Positions 22,431 to 28,481 of a DNA stretch of 28,481 nt are shown here, piece after piece. The notes beneath the pieces are model-generated. The model was not told where the DNA came from and did no database searches. It saw only the letters and a list, made by a program, of their open reading frames with translations. Made by a program: the position numbers and the translations under genes. The stretch covers positions 1 through 28,481 of the IMG/VR virus record IMGVR_UViG_3300032087_001340, one strand, 5' to 3'. How positions within the stretch are numbered: position 1 is the stretch's first letter; each line of letters begins with the position of its first letter. This DNA comes from a virus.

Positions 22431-22446
22431 TGTGTTAAAGTGTATG
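22431..22446. repeat. 16-bp exact repeat upstream of the protease gene
   Basis: Second copy of TGTGTTAAAGTGTATG. On the minus strand it lies 23 nt before the protease ATG; on the plus strand its last three bases are the start codon of the divergent glycosyltransferase-like gene. Confidence 0.5.
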
Positions 22447-23103
22447 AAAACAAAAGTGTTCGTTTATCCTTATAAATTAAAAGGTGATAATTTCTGCATT
22501 GAACATTCAATCAGAATGGTTCGAAAATATTACTCTGATGCTGAAATTGTCACCATCGGTGATCGTTGTGGATTTGAAGATGTCAACATTCCATTCAAAG
22601 ATTCATTCAAAGATCGTGGTTCAAATGTCACTGCGAAATGTTTGCAATCTGCATTCATATACGATTCATTCATTTATATGAACGATGACTTCTTCATCAA
22701 TGATAGATATGATCTGAACATCACACATGGTTCATTGCATGACCTGGAAAGAAAAGATCGTGCATCAGCGAACTGGAACACTGCAACAACAAACACCATG
22801 CACTGGTTGAAATATAATGGTCACACGATTCGTTCATTCGAATGTCATCAACCAGTGGTGTTCGATTCAAAAAGATTGATTGATCTGATGTCACAAATCG
22901 AATGGAAAGAAAATCCACACTTCATCAAATCATTGTATTTCAATGTTCACGTTCCGATTCGATTTCAACCGATTGACAATACCAAGCTGATAAAGTTTGA
23001 CAAGAAACGTGCATCATCGTTGTTGTCCATTCATGGATGCTTGTCAATTGGTGGTGACTTTCTGAATGTCTCTGGTGCTGACTATATTAAAAAGTTGACC
23101 TAA
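22444..23103 (+). CDS. Stealth/glycosyltransferase-like protein, only plus-strand gene
   Basis: Protein of 219 residues (ATG at 22444 chosen; a start at 22399 would overlap the protease). It begins KVFVYPYKLKGDNFC like a glycosyltransferase strand, contains FIYMNDDFFINDRYD (NDD at 80-82), which resembles the CR2 motif of Stealth-type sugar-phosphate transferases, and later ECHQPVVFDSKRL, similar to their CR3 (His-x-Pro). It may modify a sugar on the virion or host surface. Its 3' end overlaps the convergent tape measure gene by 17 nt. It looks like an accessory gene inserted between tape measure and protease. No clear promoter is seen. Family call is by motif only. Confidence 0.68.
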   Translation: MKTKVFVYPYKLKGDNFCIEHSIRMVRKYYSDAEIVTIGDRCGFEDVNIPFKDSFKDRGSNVTAKCLQSAFIYDSFIYMNDDFFINDRYDLNITHGSLHDLERKDRASANWNTATTNTMHWLKYNGHTIRSFECHQPVVFDSKRLIDLMSQIEWKENPHFIKSLYFNVHVPIRFQPIDNTKLIKFDKKRASSLLSIHGCLSIGGDFLNVSGADYIKKLT

Positions 23104-25405
23104 CATCAATCTGTTGCACATTCTGTTGCACGTTTGAAATATCCGTTTCTGTGACGAACACTTGCACCGCTTGACCATTACCAGATTGTGATTGTGTTCC
23201 ATCTGAATTCAACAGCGTTTGTGCTGAACTTGTATCATCACCTATACTGAATGAAGATGCTGATGCACCTTGCACACCACCGCCACCACCAGCAGACACA
23301 GATCCGCCACCTTGAAATTTAGTCGCTTTTATTTTGGCGATATTCGATGCAGTTGCTGTTGCAACAACAGTTGCTTGTACTGCTTTCTGAATTGAACCGA
23401 ATGGTTCTGGTAATACAGATTGTGCAGTCAATGCATTGATCACACCTTGAATTCCTTGAATTGTTGCAAGTGCTATCTGTATCTTTTTGTTTCGTTCAAA
23501 CGACTTTTTCTGAATTGCTTCTTGCTTCGTTTCGTTCCCTTCTGCACGTTCCATCTGAATTGTTGTCACAAGATCATTCAGATTGTTCAACGATTCAAGA
23601 CCACCAGATAATGTTTCAAGATGTGCAGTGTACAATGCACCACGTTTTTTTAGTGATTCATTATCTTTTTGTTCTTGTTCCTTTCGGTATTTTTCTTCGA
23701 TTTCAGCTTCTTTCACTTTCTGTTCAGCAAGAAGTGCTTCTGTATCAAGACCATGCGTTTTTGCTCTTTCAATAAGATTGAAATAGTGTGTGTTCAGATC
23801 TTCAAGTTCTTGCGCTCTGTCTGCATTTTTACCTTCACGAATTCTGTTTTCTGCTTGTCGAATTATTTCATCAAGTTCTTCTTCTTCATTCAATCGCAAT
23901 TCATTCGCTTTGTCAATTGCATCTTGTGTCATCTTGCGATATTTTTCTTCAATCGCAAATACTTTCGCATCCCTTGCTTCTGTCAAGATTGTAACATCTT
24001 GACCATATTCTTCTGCTTTCGTAATCAGTTCAAAATAGTGATCTGTCACTGCATTGATTTCTTTCTGTCTTGCGCTGGTCTGATAATCTTCTTCTTCTTG
24101 TGCAATCTGATCAAGCAATGAATTCAATTGTTGTGCTTGTTGTTGTCTTAATTTCAACAAATCTTGTGCTTCTTTTTCTCTGCGCTTTCTTGCTTCTTCT
24201 GCATACTTCTTATCAGATTCACCTTTTATTCCATTCGCTTCTTCTGTTTCTTCGGCTTCTTTCAACTTGTCTTGACCAAGTTTCAAGATTGCTTCTGATT
24301 GTTCAGCACTTGATTTCTTGATTTCCTCTGTTGCATCAATTTGTTGTTGTGTCGCAACTTCATTTGCTTTGCTTACAAATCCATATGTTTTCAACAAAGA
24401 CGTTCCCCATTTTTGAATAAAACTTCTGTTATCTTCGAATTCAGCAGTCGCACCTTGTGCTGATATTTCAGCAGACTTTGCGAACAATGCATTCGCTTGT
24501 GCGCGTTTCGCCATCGCTTCCATGTATGCATCAGCTTTTTCGTTGAACAATCTTTCCGCTTCTTCAAGATCTTTCGTTTTTCCAAATGCATCACCCAGTG
24601 TTTCATTATATGTGTCAAGTGCTTCTTCTTTGGATATCACACCATCCTTTGCTAGTTTGAATGCAGTTTCAACTTTGTTGGTTTCCAAGATTGCATCTTC
24701 TGCACCTTTCTTGTAGTCTTCCATCGTTGCGTTCAATGCACGTTGATCATCAGATGAACCAGTGATCATGTCACGCAATTTGTCGAAGTTCTGAATCAGT
24801 GCAGTGATTCCAATGATGATTGCACCGATTCCAGTTGCCAACAATGCGCCACGAAACAACTTCATTGCTTTTGAACCATTTCCGATTGCGACATTCAACA
24901 ATCTTTGAACTGTTGTTTGTGCTTGTGTTAATTTTATTGCATTCTGTTGAAGTTGTTCACGAACAACCATCAGTGAATTCAACACTCCTTGTGCCGATTC
25001 CAGTTTGACAATCGTTTCAAGAAGTTCTTCATTTTCATCACCAAGCAATGCCGACACACCAGTGAATGCTTGAAATCCAGCAACTGTCGATTCAGCAATA
25101 CCAAGTGCTGTGGATAGTCCACGACCTTGTTCAGCAAGTTGATCGATCGATCGATCTGTTTCAATTACAATTTGCTTATATCGTGCAGTTTGCGCTTGTA
25201 AATCACGAAATTCTTTGGTGTTCTGTTGACCAGCCAATGCCAATTCATATAATCGATCTTCCATCGCACTGATTGAACCAGACACTTCAACACCGATTGT
25301 TTCGGCAAGATGTGTCATGTCCTGGTCAAGTTTGTTTATGTCCTTTACCGCATCTTTTGTGTCAGTGCGTAATTCAAAAACTGCTGTATTTCGTGATGTT
25401 GCCAT
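23087..25405 (-). CDS. Tape measure protein
   Basis: Protein of 772 residues, mostly helical. The N-terminal part (VFELRTDTKDAVKDINKLDQ) and the heptad-rich first 190 residues are typical. A hydrophobic helix at about 188-205 (LLATGIGAIIIGITALIQ) is the usual membrane-spanning segment. A long Lys/Glu/Gln-rich coiled coil (about 390-590) follows, then a Gly-rich C-terminus (GGGSVSAGGGGGVQG-like). It sets tail length; the length suggests a tail of the order of 100 nm by the usual helix rule, which is only a rough inference. It is found upstream of the capsid genes, which is unusual. Confidence 0.88.
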   Translation of the reverse strand: MATSRNTAVFELRTDTKDAVKDINKLDQDMTHLAETIGVEVSGSISAMEDRLYELALAGQQNTKEFRDLQAQTARYKQIVIETDRSIDQLAEQGRGLSTALGIAESTVAGFQAFTGVSALLGDENEELLETIVKLESAQGVLNSLMVVREQLQQNAIKLTQAQTTVQRLLNVAIGNGSKAMKLFRGALLATGIGAIIIGITALIQNFDKLRDMITGSSDDQRALNATMEDYKKGAEDAILETNKVETAFKLAKDGVISKEEALDTYNETLGDAFGKTKDLEEAERLFNEKADAYMEAMAKRAQANALFAKSAEISAQGATAEFEDNRSFIQKWGTSLLKTYGFVSKANEVATQQQIDATEEIKKSSAEQSEAILKLGQDKLKEAEETEEANGIKGESDKKYAEEARKRREKEAQDLLKLRQQQAQQLNSLLDQIAQEEEDYQTSARQKEINAVTDHYFELITKAEEYGQDVTILTEARDAKVFAIEEKYRKMTQDAIDKANELRLNEEEELDEIIRQAENRIREGKNADRAQELEDLNTHYFNLIERAKTHGLDTEALLAEQKVKEAEIEEKYRKEQEQKDNESLKKRGALYTAHLETLSGGLESLNNLNDLVTTIQMERAEGNETKQEAIQKKSFERNKKIQIALATIQGIQGVINALTAQSVLPEPFGSIQKAVQATVVATATASNIAKIKATKFQGGGSVSAGGGGGVQGASASSFSIGDDTSSAQTLLNSDGTQSQSGNGQAVQVFVTETDISNVQQNVQQIDVRSTF

Positions 25406-25408
25406 TTA

Positions 25409-25639
25409 TTAAATTTCTTCAATGTCTATATTAAACACAATAGGTGATCCGATTGCTTCTGTGTAATCACCAACAATATACCAGAACGATTCTGACTGAT
25501 ACGTTCCAGATTCAACCGACACCCATTCACGAGTCACATTGCCATCTGGAATTGTGTCACCTAAATAATACAATCGCAAATCTGTCTGCGCTTGTAATGC
25601 ATCCGCTTCAATCAAATATTTATATCCAGTTAATTCCAT
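25409..25639 (-). CDS. Hypothetical small structural protein, 76 aa
   Basis: Small beta-rich protein encoded 3 nt before the tape measure gene. Segments such as TDLRLYYLGDTIPDGNVTRE and YQSESFWYIVGDYTEAIGS alternate hydrophobic and polar residues. It sits between the lectin-like fibre and the tape measure, so it is probably part of the tail, but I recognise no family. Confidence 0.58.
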   Translation of the reverse strand: MELTGYKYLIEADALQAQTDLRLYYLGDTIPDGNVTREWVSVESGTYQSESFWYIVGDYTEAIGSPIVFNIDIEEI

Positions 25640-26499
25640 CAGTAAATTGAATAATATGTGTTGATGTCAGATTCAATAGATGTTCTGTTTGCTGATTCGT
25701 CTGTTGCAAATATGATAATTTCTGCAATCTTTCCTTTTAAATACACAGAAGAATCTCCTACTTTACCAATATAAAAATCATTACCCGTATAACTTCCTGT
25801 AAAAGTGTTCGTACCACCCGCACTCCCATTATCAAACTCTGATATGTTTTTAGATGCATCGCTAAAAGCAGAAATTAAATATTCTGTGTTTGCAGTTAAG
25901 TTTTTACTTGCAGAGATGTCGTAATTAGTACCGCTTGAATTTTTGTATCTAAACATTAATTGAGACATTCCGTCTGTGTCTAGCCTTAACTGAGCCTTTC
26001 CAGTACCGCCATTATTTAGGTTTTCACAGATAACCGCACCTTGACTTGGTTGATTATTTTGTGCAACCGCAAAGATGCTGAAAGATGCATCGTTCAATGC
26101 AGAAATAGAACTTCCAGTGTTCATATAATTATTTGATGCAATTGGGAATCCTAAACAGTTACCATTCCCGAAAGTTCTAACTATTCCACTACTAACAATT
26201 TCTGGTTGAATAGATGCAGTGCTTTGTGTCAAATTTATTCCATTGCCAGATTGATCATACCAGGTGGTGACAAAACCATCTTTACCAGCACCAATAAAAC
26301 TGGCAAGTGTTCCATCAGTGACTTCTGTTGCAGTGAAATCTTGTTCTTGATTTCCAGGTGATCTGCGAACACGAACCACACTGGTTACACCAGTTTTCAA
26401 TTGTCGCAGTGAATATGCAACAGATGCTGAATATGTGTCAAGCAAATAACCAGATACTGCACCAGCACCATGAACATATGGATTCACTAAAAATGCCAT
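25639..26499 (-). CDS. Tail fibre / LamG-like lectin domain protein
   Basis: Protein of 286 residues. The first 105 residues (AYSLRQLKTGVTSVVRVRRS, then GAGKDGFVTTWYDQSGNG) carry the motif seen in arabinofuranosidase-B-like/lectin domains of phage tails. From about 105 to the end it has a LamG/concanavalin-like beta sandwich (FSIFAVAQNN, FYIGKVGDSS, LKGKIAEIIIF). It probably binds a cell-surface glycan. The middle uses codons and G/C-rich words unlike its neighbours by eye, suggesting recent exchange. The ATG shares one base with the upstream stop. Confidence 0.72.
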   Translation of the reverse strand: MAFLVNPYVHGAGAVSGYLLDTYSASVAYSLRQLKTGVTSVVRVRRSPGNQEQDFTATEVTDGTLASFIGAGKDGFVTTWYDQSGNGINLTQSTASIQPEIVSSGIVRTFGNGNCLGFPIASNNYMNTGSSISALNDASFSIFAVAQNNQPSQGAVICENLNNGGTGKAQLRLDTDGMSQLMFRYKNSSGTNYDISASKNLTANTEYLISAFSDASKNISEFDNGSAGGTNTFTGSYTGNDFYIGKVGDSSVYLKGKIAEIIIFATDESANRTSIESDINTYYSIY

Positions 26500-26993
26500 T
26501 ATGCTTCTGTATATATGAACGTGACTTTCAATCCTTTTCCAGCAGTACCAGAACCGATCTGATCGATGTCGATTGTGATCTCTGCATCATCCGCAATCGA
26601 TGAATCTGATATCACTGCTGGTGTTAATGCTGTCGTACTTGTTTTCTCTGTTGGATCAATCGACAATGTTGTGCTAAATATCGACACACCAGAATCATTG
26701 ATGTCAACGATGATCTTTGTTGTTGTTGGTGCAGTGTTCACACTTGCACGAACTTCAATCAGTTCCATTGCCGATGGCGCGCGAAATGTCAGCTTTGATG
26801 TTCCAGTTGTCAAATCAGTTGTTTCATCAGACACCGCCACAACCAATGACTTTGGAATCGATTGATACAACTGTTGAAACGTTATCTTCTTTGATACATA
26901 TGATGATGCACCAGTATCATCTGATATTTCGAACAAATCAGTATTTGATGCATTCGTTGCAATCGCACTTAAATCTGAAATTTTTATACCCAT
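26499..26993 (-). CDS. Tail fibre-type beta-sandwich protein, 164 aa
   Basis: From the ATG at 26993, 4 nt after the upstream stop (a start at 27035 would overlap). The N-terminus (MGIKISDLSAIATNASNTDL) is the attachment motif often found in structural proteins of Bacteroidota phages; it is followed by SKKITFQQLYQSI. The C-terminal domain (LTFRAPSAMELIEVRASVNT, then IIVDINDSGVSI, then ITIDIDQIGSG) is a small beta-sandwich found in many phage fibres. Role: tail fibre or baseplate decoration. Confidence 0.66.
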   Translation of the reverse strand: MGIKISDLSAIATNASNTDLFEISDDTGASSYVSKKITFQQLYQSIPKSLVVAVSDETTDLTTGTSKLTFRAPSAMELIEVRASVNTAPTTTKIIVDINDSGVSIFSTTLSIDPTEKTSTTALTPAVISDSSIADDAEITIDIDQIGSGTAGKGLKVTFIYTEA

Positions 26994-26997
26994 ATTA

Positions 26998-28481
26998 TTA
27001 TATTCTTCTTGTGTCTGAATTATCTTCAATGTCACGAATCAAATTCCTTTCTGTTATTCTGGCTTTCTTTTCTGATGGTGGCAAATACACATCATCTGGT
27101 ACACTTGTTATTGTGTAATTCTGTATTTTGTCACCTTCGATCAAACGTATCAATTCGCACTTTGTCGGTTCGTTTGTTTTTGGATCATACGATTCAATCT
27201 TTTGTAATCGATAAACAACATTATCAATGCGCACCAGATTCGCAAAATCTAATCTGTTGATGATGTCTGCATTCAAATTGATGTAGCAAGTCAACATCTT
27301 ACCATTGCGATCAACAAGTTCTTTGATGAATCTTTCGTGATATAATGAAAACAAGTTCGCTGTCGTGTAATTGATACCAGCAGGAATGTCATAGAACACA
27401 TATGATGGTATTTCAAACATCAGATCAAACGATGGTGAATCGATATCATCAAGATGTCCGACATATGGATATGAAGTCAAGTTTTGTGCAACATTGAATT
27501 CATCGATCACTGACCATGTTCCAGATTGCAGTGTTCCGACATTGCCATCTTTGATCTGTACGATGAATGCTTTTCCACGTCTTTCAACAATTTCACTTGT
27601 TCCATTTTCTTCTGTTTTCACCTGGAAGTTTCGCGGAACGATCAGATCAGTTGTCGGAATCTGACCAAGCAATTTATTTGCAAATGGCAGTTCATTCTTT
27701 GTTTGACCAGTCGCAAATTGTGAACCAGATGTGATTGTCTTTGCACCATATTGTTTAACGACATCTGTGAAATATCGTGCATTCCAATAATCAGCATCTT
27801 CAACGAACTTGTACAAATATTCTTTTGATGCAAAGTTCACTGTTGGTGTGACCTTGAATTCACGTTCCCTTGCCACCAGATATGTCCAATCTTCTGCTGT
27901 GTCAGATCCATTATAAAAATCATCCAATGGTTCAATGACAATCTTCTTTGCATTGTCTGCATCTGGTTTCACAATAAGATTGAACATATTAATCAATCCT
28001 TTGAAGAATGTTCCGCAATCCATATCTGGCAAGAATGAACCGATATTCAGATTTGAACCTGGTTGAATCTGTTGCACATTATATGACAAATCATTCTGAC
28101 ACGATGTTGCAGTGACATCGATATCAACTGAACAAGCTGTTGCTGTTGCATCGACAACAGATGCATTTCCTATGTTGAACAACAACTTGAATTCAAGATC
28201 ATCATTCACATCAAGTGCAAGATCAAATGTTGCAGAAAACGATGCAGTGAACGAATTCGATAATGTTGATGAATTGATCTGATTGTTCCATATTTGTTCT
28301 GACTGATATACTGAACCATTCTTGATGATTGTGAATTCTGCTGATATATTAGCAAACACATCTGTCGAACCAGAACCATTTGTCAACGTCACATCATAAT
28401 TCACATCGTGATCACCAGAGTATGTCAGTGTGTATGTTCCTTCATTTGCGACAACAATACGCAATGGTTCATGTGTCTGAA
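26998..28481 (-). CDS. Tail/baseplate protein, N-terminus missing (partial)
   Basis: At least 494 residues. The frame is open to the window edge with no ATG in this frame here (only a TTG at 28464), so the true start lies beyond 28481. The N-terminal part is a beta-rich domain (YTLTYSGDHDVNYDVTLTNG, FTASFSATFDLALDVND), followed by a conserved-looking core (GTFFKGLINMFNLIVKPDAD, then VIEPLDDFYNG, then EREFKVTPTVNFASKEYLY). This resembles a large structural protein found with tape measure genes in Bacteroidota siphophages. It is probably a distal tail or baseplate hub protein; exact role unknown. Confidence 0.68.
   Translation of the reverse strand, partial: QTHEPLRIVVANEGTYTLTYSGDHDVNYDVTLTNGSGSTDVFANISAEFTIIKNGSVYQSEQIWNNQINSSTLSNSFTASFSATFDLALDVNDDLEFKLLFNIGNASVVDATATACSVDIDVTATSCQNDLSYNVQQIQPGSNLNIGSFLPDMDCGTFFKGLINMFNLIVKPDADNAKKIVIEPLDDFYNGSDTAEDWTYLVAREREFKVTPTVNFASKEYLYKFVEDADYWNARYFTDVVKQYGAKTITSGSQFATGQTKNELPFANKLLGQIPTTDLIVPRNFQVKTEENGTSEIVERRGKAFIVQIKDGNVGTLQSGTWSVIDEFNVAQNLTSYPYVGHLDDIDSPSFDLMFEIPSYVFYDIPAGINYTTANLFSLYHERFIKELVDRNGKMLTCYINLNADIINRLDFANLVRIDNVVYRLQKIESYDPKTNEPTKCELIRLIEGDKIQNYTITSVPDDVYLPPSEKKARITERNLIRDIEDNSDTRRI

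Noticed and set aside
22399-22446. Host-type promoter for the plus-strand gene (TTTG at 22408 and TATAAT-like bases at 22425)
   Set aside because: The spacing fits neither the Bacteroidota -33/-7 pattern nor a normal -35/-10 pair.
23669-24121. Plus-strand open frames rich in Phe/Leu/Ser opposite the tape measure gene
   Set aside because: They reflect the Glu/Lys/Gln-rich coiled coil on the other strand; low complexity, no independent support.
25139-25156. GATCGATCGATC tandem within the tape measure gene
   Set aside because: It is explained by coding for a short Ile-Asp-Arg-Ser stretch and is too short to be a functional repeat.
1-28481. Integrase, attachment site, tRNA or CRISPR array
   Set aside because: Looked for on both strands; no recombinase, no tRNA-like cloverleaf with its usual TTCRA loop and no regularly spaced repeats were seen. 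Lysogeny cannot be judged from this partial genome.

Overview
The window is a 28.5 kb piece of an AT-rich tailed double-stranded DNA phage genome, very probably a siphovirus of a Bacteroidota (Flavobacteriia-like) host. Evidence for the phage: terminase subunits, portal, prohead protease, scaffold, HK97-fold major capsid protein, tail tube protein, tape measure, fibres, and a lysis cassette. Evidence for the host: gene starts lack Shine-Dalgarno motifs and sit behind A/T-rich leaders, two clear promoters carry the Bacteroidota -33 TTTG / -7 TAnnTTTG signature, and several families (VirE_N/BT4734-like primase-helicase, DUF3127) are typical of Bacteroidota and their phages. No integrase, tRNA or CRISPR array was seen. 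Both ends cut genes: the C-terminal part of the large terminase lies beyond position 1 and the N-terminal part of a tail protein lies beyond 28481.

Every gene but one is on the minus strand, so transcription runs from high to low coordinates. In that direction: tail proteins and fibres (28481-25409), tape measure (25405-23087), head genes (protease with a probable -1 frameshift extension, scaffold, major capsid, 22408-19817), tail tube (19738-19205), two small connector-like genes, portal (18618-16849), connectors and a second fibre (16845-14919), then lysis (membrane/coiled-coil protein, holin, amidase, probable u-spanin, 14510-12739) and a metallophosphoesterase. Head and tail modules are transposed relative to the usual terminase-portal-capsid-tail order. 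The single plus-strand gene (22444-23103) looks like a Stealth/glycosyltransferase-like cargo gene between tape measure and protease.

The second half is early/middle functions. A promoter at about 11633-11672 starts a replication/modification operon (small proteins, a DnaA-domain-IV-like HTH protein, adenine methyltransferase, VirE_N/SF3 primase-helicase, C5 cytosine methyltransferase, SF2 helicase, PAPS-reductase-like PP-loop protein, VRR-NUC nuclease). A nearly identical promoter at 3623-3663 starts a recombination/transcription/packaging operon (YqaJ-type exonuclease and partner, DUF3127 protein, sigma-like HTH protein, membrane protein, SAP-like protein, small and large terminase). Both promoters carry the same palindrome over the -7 element, so the two operons are probably co-regulated.

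Most notable are: the A10 run at the end of the protease gene, where a -1 shift fuses it to an ORF with no ATG; three intrinsic terminators inside the late region, two ending only about 14-16 nt before the next start codon; the twin promoter/operator repeats; and the candidate u-spanin. There is no gene-free stretch above 300 bases; the longest is 13806-13953, which holds a palindrome, a -7-like element and a terminator.
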